A stretch of DNA of 64,000 bases from Bacteroidales bacterium. GTDB lineage: Bacteria > Bacteroidota > Bacteroidia > Bacteroidales > UBA932. Location: assembly GCA_017519865.1 (NCBI GenBank), contig JAFWRQ010000017.1:31316-95315 (forward strand). Reading direction: 5' to 3'. A program made the translations under genes and the position numbers. Shown piece by piece: positions 51,517 to 60,848 of the stretch. The notes below the pieces were generated by a model. It was not told the DNA's origin, made no database searches, and saw nothing but the letters and a program-made list of their open reading frames with translations. Each line of letters starts with the position of its first letter. Within the stretch, counting starts at the first letter, position 1.

Positions 51517-52638
51517 TTATAGGGTTCCGGCGAAATCCAGCAGATCGTCTGCGAACTTCGCCCAGCTCAGCCGCTCTTTCTCTTTCCGGATATGCTCCAC
51601 GCAATACTTCCGGACGCAGTCGTCGCTGAAATAATTCTCAATCTCCCGGCGTATGGCCTCGGGGCTGACCTCTTCTGCTACAATCCCCGTGCCCCGCTCG
51701 CCGATGGTCTCGGTAAGACCGCCCACGGCGGTGACGATCATGGGCACTTCGAAGTGGTAGGAAACGGAACTGATGCCGCTCTGGGTGGCACTCCGGTAGG
51801 GGAGGACGGTGACATCCGCCGCGGAGAAATACTTCTTGACCTCGGAGTCCCGTATGTACTGGGGGAAGACCTTGATCCTGTCCTTGCCGGGACTGGCGTC
51901 AATCAACTGCTGATAGGGCTCGAACGAGCCGTAGGGTTCACCGGCGATGATCAGCTGGTAGTCGTCTCCGAGCCCGTCAAAGGCTTTCAGGAGGATGTCC
52001 AGGCCCTTGTACTTGCGTATCAGGCCGAAGAACAGGAGGTTTTTCCTGCCGGGCTCCAGCCCGAGCATCTTCTCGGCCTCCTCGCGGGGGATACGCTCCC
52101 CGAAATGCGAGTACAGGGGGTGCGGCATGACCGTGTGCGGCTTTCCGGTCCCGAAGGACAGGAGGTCCTTCTCGACTTCGGAGCACATGCTTACGAATCC
52201 GTCGCAGCCGGACAGGAAATACTTCGTGAAGGGCTTGTCGAAGAAGCGGGGCTCGTGCGGGATGACGTTGTCGAGGATGGCCACGGTCTTGCAGCGGTCG
52301 TTCATGTGGCGCGCCACGTATCCCAGCGAGGGACCGAACCACGACATCCAGTACCGCATGACGAGCAGGTCGGGATCCCAGGAACGGATGGCGCGGGCAG
52401 TACGGCCGTAGGAGAACGGACCAGCCGTATCCAGGAGAGCTTCGGACTCTATGGATACGGCTTCGTCGTCAGGTGTGACATACTGTGTCTTGCCCGGGAA
52501 GAGAAGGTCAGGATACTGCCTGGAGAAGTTGAAGGCCTTGACATCATGATGCCGGCCCAGTTCTTCGAAAAGGTTGGCGTTAAACTGAGCTATTCCCCCT
52601 CTGTACGGGTAGAAACTGGACAGTATGGCTATCTTCAA
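51517..52638 (-). CDS. family 4 glycosyltransferase
   Basis: 373 aa, GT-B fold. The N-terminus IAILSSFYPYRGGIAQFNANLFEEL is the acceptor-side glycine-rich loop. The C-terminal donor half contains NLLFFGLIRKYKGLDILLKAF and SATQSGISSVSYHFEVPMIVTAVGGLTE, the E(x7)E-like region of GT4 enzymes. No membrane segment. Acceptor and sugar are unknown. It lies 2 bp after the Skp-like lipoprotein gene and 11 bp before the LysM gene, so envelope glycan synthesis is plausible. Confidence 0.9.
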   Translation of the reverse strand: MKIAILSSFYPYRGGIAQFNANLFEELGRHHDVKAFNFSRQYPDLLFPGKTQYVTPDDEAVSIESEALLDTAGPFSYGRTARAIRSWDPDLLVMRYWMSWFGPSLGYVARHMNDRCKTVAILDNVIPHEPRFFDKPFTKYFLSGCDGFVSMCSEVEKDLLSFGTGKPHTVMPHPLYSHFGERIPREEAEKMLGLEPGRKNLLFFGLIRKYKGLDILLKAFDGLGDDYQLIIAGEPYGSFEPYQQLIDASPGKDRIKVFPQYIRDSEVKKYFSAADVTVLPYRSATQSGISSVSYHFEVPMIVTAVGGLTETIGERGTGIVAEEVSPEAIRREIENYFSDDCVRKYCVEHIRKEKERLSWAKFADDLLDFAGTL

Positions 52639-52640
52639 GG

Positions 52641-53258
52641 CTAGTTGTTTTCGTTCCTGGTCTTTACGTACTCGGCGTTGAGACCCTCGATCAGCATGTC
52701 GGTGATGTCAAGGTCGGGATCGCCGGCGACGACAGGCTGGGGAAGGATGTCGCCCTGGGTCGCGATGATGAGGGCGAACTGCTTCTCGGCGTTGAACTTG
52801 TCGATATACTCCTTGATGGCGTTGGCGATCTGGTTCATGGTGACGGCCTGCTCTTCCTGCATTTCCTGCTGCTTCTGGTTGTAGTAGGTCTGGAAGTCGT
52901 TCTGCTGCTTGACGAGTTTCTCGTTCTGGGCCTCTGCGGTCGAGCGGGTCAGGAGACCCTTCTCGATCTTCTCGTTGAAGGCGTTGAGGTCGCTCTGGAG
53001 CTTGTTGCCCCTGCGGGTGACTTCCTGGTCGATGCTCTGGAGCTTGCTCTGGAGGACGCTGCCGAGGTCGTTGGCCATATCATATTCGTTGAGCACCCTG
53101 TCGAGGTTGAAATATACGATGGCGCCTTTCTGGGCGACGGTCTGGGTGGTCTCTTCGTTGGTGCTCTCTTCGGCGGGAGCTGCGGTCTGGCAGGAGTTGA
53201 GGGTAGCGAAACCGGCCATGACTGCCAGAGCGCTAAGGAACAAAGTTATCTTCTTCAT
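52641..53258 (-). CDS. Skp/OmpH-like lipoprotein
   Basis: 205 aa with an N-terminal signal ending in a lipobox-like ATLNSC (Cys23), then a Thr/Glu-rich linker. The body is the OmpH/Skp layout: a short beta start (KGAIVYFNLDRVLNEYDMANDLGSVL) and a long coiled coil (about 75-145, QSKLQSIDQEVTRRG...). A C-terminal strand (QFALIIATQGDILPQPVVAGDPDLDITDMLIEGLN) closes it. Skp chaperones unfolded outer-membrane proteins; usual Skp is soluble, so the anchor is unusual. It has its own promoter and follows pdxJ. Confidence 0.85.
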   Translation of the reverse strand: MKKITLFLSALAVMAGFATLNSCQTAAPAEESTNEETTQTVAQKGAIVYFNLDRVLNEYDMANDLGSVLQSKLQSIDQEVTRRGNKLQSDLNAFNEKIEKGLLTRSTAEAQNEKLVKQQNDFQTYYNQKQQEMQEEQAVTMNQIANAIKEYIDKFNAEKQFALIIATQGDILPQPVVAGDPDLDITDMLIEGLNAEYVKTRNENN

Positions 53259-53295
53259 TTTATGGGTTGATAATTAATAATATCACAATAAAGTG

Positions 53296-53303
53296 CAAAA
53301 ATA
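53296..53303 (-). promoter_or_regulatory. promoter -7 box of the Skp-like lipoprotein gene
   Basis: Minus strand TATTTTTG, 38 bp upstream of ATG 53258 and immediately after the pdxJ stop. Confidence 0.5.
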
Positions 53304-53304
53304 A

Positions 53305-54024
53305 TCAAAAATTCCTGATCTGCGAAAGATATGCCCCGATAGTTTTTTCCAGGCCCATGTATAGGGCATCGGAGATGAGTGCGTGGCCTATCGACACTTC
53401 GTCGGTCCAGGGGATGGTGCTGATGAAATACCTGAGGTTGTCGAGGTTCAGGTCGTGGCCCGCGTTGAGGCCGAGCCCGAGCTCGCGTACGCGTTCGGCG
53501 CAGCGGAGATAGTCGGCTATGGCCGCCGCTGGGTCCTGCGGGAACCGCTCGGCATAGGCCGCGGTGTACATCTCCACGCGGTCCGCTCCGCACGCGGCCG
53601 CCCCTTCGGCCATGGCCGGATCCGGGTCGATGAAAATCGAGGTGCGTATGCCTTTGGACTTGAACAGTGCGCAGATACCGGTCAGGAACTCCCTGTTGGC
53701 GACGGTATCCCATCCGGCATTGGATGTGATCGCGTCGTGGGCATCTGGCACGAGGGTGACCTGGTCGGGGACGACCTCGCAGACGAGGTCGATGAATGAT
53801 CCTATGGGGTTGCCTTCGATATTGAATTCGGTGGTGATGCCGGGTCTGATGAGACGCACGTCGGAATAGCGGATGTGCCTCTCGTCGGGACGCGGGTGGA
53901 CGGTGATGCCTTCCGCACCGAAACGCTCGCAATCCCTCGCGGCTTTCTCCACGTCGGGGAGATTGCCTCCGCGGGCGTTGCGAAGGGTGGCTATCTTGTT
54001 TATGTTGACACTCAGTCTGGTCAT
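53305..54024 (-). CDS. pdxJ: pyridoxine 5'-phosphate synthase
   Basis: 239 aa from ATG 54024 (the longer frame runs into the promoter region). PdxJ condenses 1-deoxy-xylulose-5-phosphate with 3-amino-2-oxopropyl phosphate to make pyridoxine phosphate. Family motifs: [47 protein letters not shown], and [15 protein letters not shown]. Divergent from nadK. Confidence 0.97.
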   Translation of the reverse strand: MTRLSVNINKIATLRNARGGNLPDVEKAARDCERFGAEGITVHPRPDERHIRYSDVRLIRPGITTEFNIEGNPIGSFIDLVCEVVPDQVTLVPDAHDAITSNAGWDTVANREFLTGICALFKSKGIRTSIFIDPDPAMAEGAAACGADRVEMYTAAYAERFPQDPAAAIADYLRCAERVRELGLGLNAGHDLNLDNLRYFISTIPWTDEVSIGHALISDALYMGLEKTIGAYLSQIRNF

Positions 54025-54088
54025 GCTGTCATTGATTGAAACAAGCCGGTTTGACTGCCGGCGCGGCAACAAAATTAGTCAATAATTT

Positions 54089-54096
54089 CAAAGTTA
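54089..54096 (-). promoter_or_regulatory. promoter -7 box of pdxJ
   Basis: Minus strand TAACTTTG, 65 bp upstream of the pdxJ ATG. Back to back with the nadK box (13 bp between). Confidence 0.55.
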
Positions 54097-54109
54097 TTAA
54101 ATAAAGTTT

Positions 54110-54117
54110 TATTTTTG
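54110..54117 (+). promoter_or_regulatory. promoter -7 box of nadK
   Basis: TATTTTTG on the plus strand, 16 bp upstream of ATG 54133; short leader. Confidence 0.5.
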
Positions 54118-54132
54118 ACGTTCCGAACGAAT

Positions 54133-54936
54133 ATGAGACTTGCTTTTTACATCAAAAAACGTTCCCTCGCGGGCGATCCGCGCATAGACGCTCTCCGCTC
54201 CGAACTCGAGGCGGGCGGCTGCGAAGTGACCGTGGTGAAGGAGCGCGAAGACCTCCTTCCCGGCTTCGACGCCCTGCTGAGCCTCGGCGGCGACGGCACT
54301 TTCCTTTCGGCGGCCAGCCTCGTCGGCGACTCCGGCATCCCCGTGCTCGGGGTCAATCTGGGCCGCCTGGGCTTCCTCTCCGAATACAAGCCGGACGAGG
54401 TCGTCAAGGCCCTCCTGACCGGAGAATTTACCGTCGAGGATCGCTCTCTCCTGAGGATGGAGGTGGCGGGGACCGGCTATACCGACATATCCCTCAACGA
54501 GGTGGCGGTACACCGCAAAGGCGCAGCCGTGCTCGGCGTTGACGTCACCGTGGACGGCGACTCGCTGCCCACCTGCTGGGCGGACGGATTCCTGGTCGCG
54601 ACCAGCTCCGGCTCCACGGCCTATTCCCTCAGCGTCGGGGGGCCCATCTGCACCCCGGAGGCCCGTGTCCTGATCCTCGCCCCGATAGCCCCGCACAACC
54701 TCAACATCCGTCCCATCGTCGTTCCCGACACATCCAGTATCTCGCTTTCTTTCCGCTCCAGGGAGCCCGAGGTGATGGTCACGATGGATAACCGCGGGAT
54801 GATGCTGCCCGTCGGAGAAAGCATTTCCGTCTCAGTGGCACAGTTTTCGCTGAAGAGGATTCGCCTCGACAGGTCAAACTTCATCCAGGCCCTCAAGAGC
54901 AAGCTTTTCTGGGGTGAGGATGTCAGAAACTTATAG
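54133..54936 (+). CDS. nadK: NAD kinase
   Basis: 267 aa from ATG 54133; an earlier TTG in frame overlaps the promoter box and is unlikely. NadK phosphorylates NAD to NADP. The nucleotide-binding GGDGTFLSAA motif is at about residue 56, followed by GVNLGRLGFLSEY and ATSSGSTAYSLSVGGP. uppS follows with one base between the stop and its ATG. Confidence 0.96.
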   Translation: MRLAFYIKKRSLAGDPRIDALRSELEAGGCEVTVVKEREDLLPGFDALLSLGGDGTFLSAASLVGDSGIPVLGVNLGRLGFLSEYKPDEVVKALLTGEFTVEDRSLLRMEVAGTGYTDISLNEVAVHRKGAAVLGVDVTVDGDSLPTCWADGFLVATSSGSTAYSLSVGGPICTPEARVLILAPIAPHNLNIRPIVVPDTSSISLSFRSREPEVMVTMDNRGMMLPVGESISVSVAQFSLKRIRLDRSNFIQALKSKLFWGEDVRNL

Positions 54937-54937
54937 G

Positions 54938-55651
54938 ATGGAAGCGGAAAAGAGAATTCCCACGCATGTGTCCATAATCATGGACGGTAACGGCAGATGG
55001 GCCCGTGAAAGGGGTCGCGAACGCGTCTTCGGACATTTCGAAGGCGTCGAGAGCGTACGCGCCTGCACCGAGGCCTCGGTCGAGGCCGGCGTGCGCTACC
55101 TCTCGCTCTTCGCTTTCTCCGAGGAGAACTGGGGCCGTCCCGGCGAGGAAGTCGACGCACTCATGAAGCTGATGTTCAAGTCGATGGTCAACGAGTTCGA
55201 GACCTTCATGAAGAACCGTGTCCGCTTCGTGGTGCTCGGCAACCGCTCCCGCCTTTCCGAAACCCTCAACGCGGCCATCGACGACATGATGGCGCGCACG
55301 GCCTCGAACGACCAACTCACCCTCATACTCTTCCTCAGTTACAGCGGAAAGTGGGACATCCTCCAGGCTGCCCGCGCCATTGCGCTGGAATGCGCAGGCG
55401 ACCCGGAGCGCATCGATGCCCTGGATTTCTCCGATATCGACTCGCACCTGGTCACGGCGGGCATTCCCGACCCGGACCTCATCATACGGACTTCCGGCGA
55501 ACAGCGCCTGAGCAACTACCTGCTGTGGCAGGGAGCCTACTCCGAGTTCATCTTCAGCCCGCTGCTTTGGCCGGATTTCAGGAAGGAGGCCTACTTCGAT
55601 GCGCTGGATGAGTTTGCAAAGCGGGACAGACGATATGGAAAAGTCAAATAA
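54938..55651 (+). CDS. uppS: undecaprenyl diphosphate synthase (isoprenyl transferase)
   Basis: 237 aa from ATG 54938, one base after the nadK stop; ATG 54920 would overlap nadK by 17 bp. UppS makes the C55 lipid carrier used by MraY and MurG encoded in this window. Motifs: HVSIIMDGNGRWARERG (catalytic Asp), LSLFAFSEENWGRP, LSYSGKWDI, and PDLIIRTSGEQRLSNYLLWQGAYSE. Confidence 0.97.
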   Translation: MEAEKRIPTHVSIIMDGNGRWARERGRERVFGHFEGVESVRACTEASVEAGVRYLSLFAFSEENWGRPGEEVDALMKLMFKSMVNEFETFMKNRVRFVVLGNRSRLSETLNAAIDDMMARTASNDQLTLILFLSYSGKWDILQAARAIALECAGDPERIDALDFSDIDSHLVTAGIPDPDLIIRTSGEQRLSNYLLWQGAYSEFIFSPLLWPDFRKEAYFDALDEFAKRDRRYGKVK

Positions 55652-55657
55652 TTGGCG

Positions 55658-55665
55658 TATATTTG
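55658..55665 (+). promoter_or_regulatory. possible promoter -7 box upstream of bamA
   Basis: TATATTTG lies in the short gap between uppS and bamA, 11 bp before the bamA ATG. The leader would be only a few bases, so this may be chance; bamA could simply be read from the nadK promoter. Confidence 0.35.
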
Positions 55666-55676
55666 CGGATTATTAA

Positions 55677-58325
55677 ATGAAACCTCGTTTGATGAGACAT
55701 ATCAGGATAGCCAGCCTTCTGCTCCTAATGCTCGCGCCGCTTGCGGCACGTGGCCAGGAACGGGAGGACATCATAGTCGACTACAACAACCCGAGGAAGC
55801 TCGTGGTCGCCGGGATCAGGGTGGAAGGAAACAACTACTACAGCGACCAGCAGGTCATCTCGGCTTCCGGAATGCAGGAGGGACTGACCCTCACCGTCCC
55901 GGGAGACGACATTTCTTCCATCGTCAACCGCATCTGGAGCCAGCGGTACTTCGAGGATGTCGCCATCAGCATCGACAGCCTCTCGGCGGGACGTGACTCC
56001 GCCTGGTTCAAGATCTCCATCATGGAGCGTCCCCGCATGTTGCGCTGGACATACACCGGTGTGAGGAGCGGCGAGAAGAAGGACCTCGATGAACGCCTCG
56101 GCTTCCGCCGCGGCAACGAATATTCCGAGTATGTCGCCAAGACTTCGTCCGACATCATCAAGCGCTACTATGTCGACAAGGGCTTCATAAATACCGTCGT
56201 AACCCCCCAGGTGGAGCGCGACTCCGTCGTCAGGGGCGCCGTCAGGGTCAACTTCGACGTCGACAGGGGCGAGCGTATCCGCATCAAGACCATCAACTTC
56301 ATCGGCAACGAGGACGTCAAGGAGTTCAAGATCGCCAAGGAGATGAAGAAGACCAAGTCTTCAAAGATCTACAACTTCTTCAGCAGCAAGAAGTTCAATG
56401 CCAAGGAGTACGAGAACGACAAGATCGCCGCGATCAACGCCTTCAAGGAATCCGGATACCGTGACGCCCGCCTGGTACGCGACTCCGTCTATTATGTCGA
56501 CCATAACCGTCTGGGCATAGACCTCGTCTTCGACAAGGGCGACAAGTATTATTTCCGCGACATCACCTGGACCGGCAACTCCGTCTACACCACGGACGTC
56601 CTGAACGACCTTCTCGCCATCAAGAAAGGCGATGTCTATGACGTCGTCACGATGCAGAAGCGCCTCCAGGGCGGAGAGAAGGATTCCGACTACGGCGTCA
56701 GCAAGCTCTACCGCGACAACGGCTACCTCTTCTTCAACGTCACCCCGGTCGAGCTCAGCATCCAGAACGACTCCGTCGATGTCGAGATGCGTATCTCCGA
56801 AGGCAAACCCGCTACGCTCAACAATATCGTCATCAACGGCAACGACCTGACCAACGAGAAGGTCGTCCGCCGCCAGATCTACACCCGTCCCGGTTACCTC
56901 TTCAGCCAGACCGACTTCGAGCGTTCCATCCGCGAGATCGCATCGCTCGGCCAGTTCGACCCCGAGTCCATCATGAGCGAAGGTGGATACTCCGTCATCC
57001 CCAACCAGCTGAACAATACCGTCGACCTGATCTACAACGTCACGGAGAAACCTTCCTCGCAGCTTGAGCTCTCCGGCGGCTGGGGTGGACGTACGTTCGT
57101 CGCCACGGCCGGCGTCAGTTTCAACAATTTCTCCACCAGGAGGATGTTCGAGAAAGGTGCATGGCGGCCAGTGCCTCTCGGCGATGCACAGAACCTCGCG
57201 TTCCGTTTCCAGACCAACGGACGCTATTATACCGCGCTCTCCGCGAGTTTCACCGAACCGTGGCTCTTCGGCAAGAAACCTACGTCCCTGAGCCTGTCGC
57301 TCTACTACACCAAACAGACCAACTACAATCCTTATTACGCCCAGTATTATGGATACGACTATATCAACAGCGGATCCTACTGGGACAGCATGTTCAACGC
57401 CGACAGGAGCTTCGAGGTCTTCGGCTTCGCCGCCTCACTCGGTAACCGCCTCAAGTGGCCCGACACCTATTTCGTGCTGTACAACGGACTGAGCTGGCAG
57501 ACCTACAGGCTGACGGACTGGATCTCCGGATACTTCATCTTCAACGACGGTATCACCCACAACATCAGCTACACGATGTCGCTGAACAGGACTTCCACCG
57601 ACCAGCAGATCTATCCCCGCCAGGGTTCGGAGTTCTCCGCATCCCTGCAGCTGACCCCTCCGTTCTCGCTCCTGCGGCGCAAGGACATCAGCAGGCTGGA
57701 CGCCAACGGCAATCCCACCCGCGTGGATTCCTGGCGTGACATCAATTACGACAACTACACTGCACAGCAGCGTTATAAATGGACCGAGTACCACAAGTGG
57801 AAGATCTCCGGAGCCACTTACACCAAGCTCTTCGACAACTTCGTGCTCATGGCCCGCGCCCAGTTCGGCTACCTCGGTTACTACAACCGCAACTGGGGTT
57901 ATTCCCCGTTCGAGGGCTTCATGGTCGGTGGTGACGGCATGTCGGGATACTCTTCCTACGGTACTGAAGTCGTCTCCCTCCGCGGCTACAGGAACTATTC
58001 CCTGACTCCTCAGACTGTCTCCAAGTACAATACCAGCAATGTCACGTACTCCGGAAACGTCTATGACAAGTTCACGGTCGAGCTCCGCTACCCCGTGATA
58101 CTTCAACCCACTTCCACCATTTTCGCCCTGCTGTTCCTCGAGGGAGGTAACTGCTGGGCTGACATCAGGGACTTCAATCCCTTCCAGATCAAGCGCTCCG
58201 CCGGTGTCGGCGTGCGTGTGTTCCTTCCTATGGTCGGCCTGCTGGGCGTCGACTGGGGCTACGGCTTCGACGACATCCAGAACGGCAAGGGCCAGTTCCA
58301 CTTCGTCATCGGACAACAGTTCTAA
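55677..58325 (+). CDS. bamA: outer membrane protein assembly factor BamA
   Basis: 882 aa outer-membrane protein of the Omp85 family, the core of the beta-barrel assembly machine. Signal peptide about 1-24. Several POTRA domains fill residues about 40-455 (NPRKLVVAGIRVEGNNYYSDQ, then IRIKTINFIGNEDVKEF, LNNIVINGNDLTNEKVV). The C-terminal barrel contains the Omp85-type MVGGDGMSGYSSYG and SLRGYRNYS (VRGY-like) loop and ends with an aromatic terminal residue (VIGQQF). Genes uppS-bamA-skp are together, as is common in the phylum. Confidence 0.97.
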   Translation: MKPRLMRHIRIASLLLLMLAPLAARGQEREDIIVDYNNPRKLVVAGIRVEGNNYYSDQQVISASGMQEGLTLTVPGDDISSIVNRIWSQRYFEDVAISIDSLSAGRDSAWFKISIMERPRMLRWTYTGVRSGEKKDLDERLGFRRGNEYSEYVAKTSSDIIKRYYVDKGFINTVVTPQVERDSVVRGAVRVNFDVDRGERIRIKTINFIGNEDVKEFKIAKEMKKTKSSKIYNFFSSKKFNAKEYENDKIAAINAFKESGYRDARLVRDSVYYVDHNRLGIDLVFDKGDKYYFRDITWTGNSVYTTDVLNDLLAIKKGDVYDVVTMQKRLQGGEKDSDYGVSKLYRDNGYLFFNVTPVELSIQNDSVDVEMRISEGKPATLNNIVINGNDLTNEKVVRRQIYTRPGYLFSQTDFERSIREIASLGQFDPESIMSEGGYSVIPNQLNNTVDLIYNVTEKPSSQLELSGGWGGRTFVATAGVSFNNFSTRRMFEKGAWRPVPLGDAQNLAFRFQTNGRYYTALSASFTEPWLFGKKPTSLSLSLYYTKQTNYNPYYAQYYGYDYINSGSYWDSMFNADRSFEVFGFAASLGNRLKWPDTYFVLYNGLSWQTYRLTDWISGYFIFNDGITHNISYTMSLNRTSTDQQIYPRQGSEFSASLQLTPPFSLLRRKDISRLDANGNPTRVDSWRDINYDNYTAQQRYKWTEYHKWKISGATYTKLFDNFVLMARAQFGYLGYYNRNWGYSPFEGFMVGGDGMSGYSSYGTEVVSLRGYRNYSLTPQTVSKYNTSNVTYSGNVYDKFTVELRYPVILQPTSTIFALLFLEGGNCWADIRDFNPFQIKRSAGVGVRVFLPMVGLLGVDWGYGFDDIQNGKGQFHFVIGQQF

Positions 58326-58352
58326 TATGAATAAATCAAATTTGTTTGCAAT

Positions 58353-58913
58353 ATGAAAAAGATCCTCATGTTCGCCGCAATGGCGATTGTATCAGTCGCG
58401 GCTTTCGCTCAGCCCAAGTTCGCGCACGTCAATTTCCAGGAGCTCTACCAGCTCACTCCGGAGGCAGACCAGGCCCGGGCAACCATGACCGCTACCCAGA
58501 ACGAGGCCATGGATACTTACCAGACTATGATAGATGAGTACCAGTCCAAGGCCACGCAGTATCAGCAGAAGGCCTCCACCTGGACCCAGACCGTCCGTGA
58601 GAGCAAGGAGAAGGAACTCGCCGACATGGAGCAGCGCATCGCCGAGTTCCAGCAGAGCATCCAGCAGGAGCTCGCGGCCCAGCAGAACGAGCTGATGGCC
58701 CCGCTCGTACAGAAGGCCCAGGAAGCCGTCAGCCAGCTCGCAAAGGCAGGTGGATACATCTATGTATTCGACGCCAGCCAGATGCTGTACATCGACCCTG
58801 CACAGAGCACCGACCTGACACCCGCCGCACGCAAGGCACTCAACATCCCTGAGGGCAGGACCCTCGAGACCCTGCAGGCCGAGCTTCAGGCTGCTGCTCA
58901 GGCACAGCCGTAG
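58353..58913 (+). CDS. periplasmic chaperone Skp/OmpH family
   Basis: 186 aa with a cleavable signal peptide (about 1-19, ending AFAQ) and no lipobox, unlike the paralogue at 52641. KFAHVNFQELYQLTPEADQAR starts the body. A long Gln/Glu-rich coiled coil (about 50-125) and the short C-terminal strand QLAKAGGYIYVFDASQMLY follow. It probably ferries outer-membrane proteins to BamA, whose gene ends 27 bp upstream. A strong terminator follows. Confidence 0.92.
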   Translation: MKKILMFAAMAIVSVAAFAQPKFAHVNFQELYQLTPEADQARATMTATQNEAMDTYQTMIDEYQSKATQYQQKASTWTQTVRESKEKELADMEQRIAEFQQSIQQELAAQQNELMAPLVQKAQEAVSQLAKAGGYIYVFDASQMLYIDPAQSTDLTPAARKALNIPEGRTLETLQAELQAAAQAQP

Positions 58914-58926
58914 CAACAGGATACCC

Positions 58927-58961
58927 AAAGGGGGCGGAACGGACTTGTTCCGCCCCCTTTT
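58927..58961 (+). terminator. rho-independent terminator after skp
   Basis: Stem AAAGGGGGCGGAAC (58927-58940) pairs with GTTCCGCCCCCTTT (58947-58960), loop GGACTT, ending in four T. It closes the nadK-uppS-bamA-skp unit. Confidence 0.92.
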
Positions 58962-59000
58962 CACCACATAACTAAACCACTACTAACCAACATAACCGTA

Positions 59001-60845
59001 ATGCAACACAAGGTAATCGATACTAAAGATGTTGTAATTCGTTTCGCGGGAGATTCAGGTGACGGCATGCAGCTCACCGGATCTCTTTTTGCCGATATGT
59101 CGGCCATCTACGGAAACGAATTGTCAACTTTCCCGGACTATCCGGCGGAGATCCGTGCGCCACACGGCACCGTCTCCGGAGTATCAGGCTTCCAGGTCCA
59201 TATCGGAAGCGGTGACGTCAATACGCCGGGCGACTTCTGCGACCTTCTGGTCGCCATGAATCCCGCCGCACTCAAGGCAAACGCCAAATGGTGCAAGCCC
59301 ACCGCCATGATCCTTGTCGACGAGGATGCCTTCGACGAGGCTGGAATGAAGAAGGCCGGATTCAAGACCGACAATCCTTTCACCGAACTCCACGTAGAGG
59401 ACAGGACCCTGATCGTGGCCGCCATCACCACGCTCACCGAGGAAAGCCTCAAGGATTTCGGGATGGATCCCAAAGCGGTCCACAAGTGCAAGAACATGTT
59501 CACCCTCGGCATGGCATGCTATATCTACAGCAGGCCTCTGGAGTACATCTACCAGTATCTTGAGCGCAAATTCGCCAAGAAGCATCCCGAGGTGATCGAG
59601 CCCAACAAGAAAGTCCTGAAGGACGGATTCAACTACGCGGCGAACATCCAGGCCATTCCGAACACTTATACGGTGGCTCCCGCCAAGCTCCGGAAGGGCA
59701 CTTATCGCAATATCACCGGCAACCAGGCTACCGCCTGGGGCCTGCTCGCAGCTTCCGAGAAGTCGAGCCTGCCTCTTTTCTGCGGTTCCTATCCCATTAC
59801 GCCCGCCACCGCCATCCTGGAGGAACTCGCCATCCATAAGAGCCTGGGCGCCAAGACGCTTCAGGCCGAGGACGAGATCGCGGGTATCTGTACCGCCATC
59901 GGCGCCTCCTTCGCCGGCAACCTCGCCGTGACCACCACTTCCGGCCCCGGCCTCTCGCTGAAGAGCGAGGCCATGGGCCTGGCCTTGATGGCCGAGCTTC
60001 CGCTCGTCATCGTGGACGTCCAGCGCGGCGGCCCTTCGACCGGCCTTCCTACCAAGACCGAGCAGACCGACCTCACCCAGGCGCTTTACGGCCGCAACGG
60101 CGAATGTCCGATCCCCATCGTGGCGTCGCATTCGCCCGCCCATTGCTTCGACGCGGCCTTCAATGCCGCCAAGATAGCCCTGGAACACATGACTCCGGTC
60201 ATCCTCCTCTCGGAGGGCTTCCTTGGCAACGGCTCCGAGCCGTGGCGCATTCCTTCCATGGCCGATTACCCCGAGATCAGGCCCCCGTTCGTCGACGGCG
60301 TGCTCGAGGAAGGCCATAAGTTCTATCCTTTCGAGCGCGACCCCGAGACGTTCGTGCGCCGCTGGGCCCTTCCGGGCCAGAAAGGCTTCGAACATCGCGT
60401 CGGCGGTCTTGAGAAGACCCACGAAGGAGTCCTCTCGACGGACCCCGCAAACCACGCCATGATGGTTGCGGAGCGCGCCGCCAAGGTGCAGAAGATCGCT
60501 GACTTCATCCCTCAGCTCGAGGTTGACGGCCCGGCATCCGGCAAACTCCTCGTAGTGGGATGGGGCGGAACCTACGGCCACATCCTTTCCGCCGTCCACG
60601 CCCTGCGCGAGGCCGGCAAGGAAGTGTCCTTCGCCCATTTCGACTACATACTCCCGCTGCCCAAGAACACTGCGGAGGTCTTTTCGAATTTCGAGAGGAT
60701 CATCGTGTGCGAACTCAACAGCGGCCAGTTCGTCAACTACCTGAGGGGAGTCCACCCTCAGTTCGAGTATCTTCAGTTCAACAAGGTCCAGGGCCAGCCG
60801 TTCCTCGTGAACGAGCTTGTCACGGCCATTAGCGAGGCATTGTAG
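59001..60845 (+). CDS. korA: 2-oxoglutarate:ferredoxin oxidoreductase subunit alpha with fused gamma domain
   Basis: 614 aa. Residues about 1-190 are the gamma domain (VVIRFAGDSGDGMQLTG, then SDFPAEIRAP-like SYPAEIRAPHGTVSG). Residues about 215-614 are the alpha subunit with GSYPITPATAILEEL, TTTSGPGLSLKSEAMGLA and VDVQRGGPSTGLPTKTEQ. With KorB it oxidises 2-oxoglutarate to succinyl-CoA with ferredoxin, or runs in reverse. Other 2-oxoacid substrates are possible. korB starts 3 bp after its stop. I see no clear promoter box just upstream. Confidence 0.93.
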   Translation: MQHKVIDTKDVVIRFAGDSGDGMQLTGSLFADMSAIYGNELSTFPDYPAEIRAPHGTVSGVSGFQVHIGSGDVNTPGDFCDLLVAMNPAALKANAKWCKPTAMILVDEDAFDEAGMKKAGFKTDNPFTELHVEDRTLIVAAITTLTEESLKDFGMDPKAVHKCKNMFTLGMACYIYSRPLEYIYQYLERKFAKKHPEVIEPNKKVLKDGFNYAANIQAIPNTYTVAPAKLRKGTYRNITGNQATAWGLLAASEKSSLPLFCGSYPITPATAILEELAIHKSLGAKTLQAEDEIAGICTAIGASFAGNLAVTTTSGPGLSLKSEAMGLALMAELPLVIVDVQRGGPSTGLPTKTEQTDLTQALYGRNGECPIPIVASHSPAHCFDAAFNAAKIALEHMTPVILLSEGFLGNGSEPWRIPSMADYPEIRPPFVDGVLEEGHKFYPFERDPETFVRRWALPGQKGFEHRVGGLEKTHEGVLSTDPANHAMMVAERAAKVQKIADFIPQLEVDGPASGKLLVVGWGGTYGHILSAVHALREAGKEVSFAHFDYILPLPKNTAEVFSNFERIIVCELNSGQFVNYLRGVHPQFEYLQFNKVQGQPFLVNELVTAISEAL

Positions 60846-60848
60846 ACC

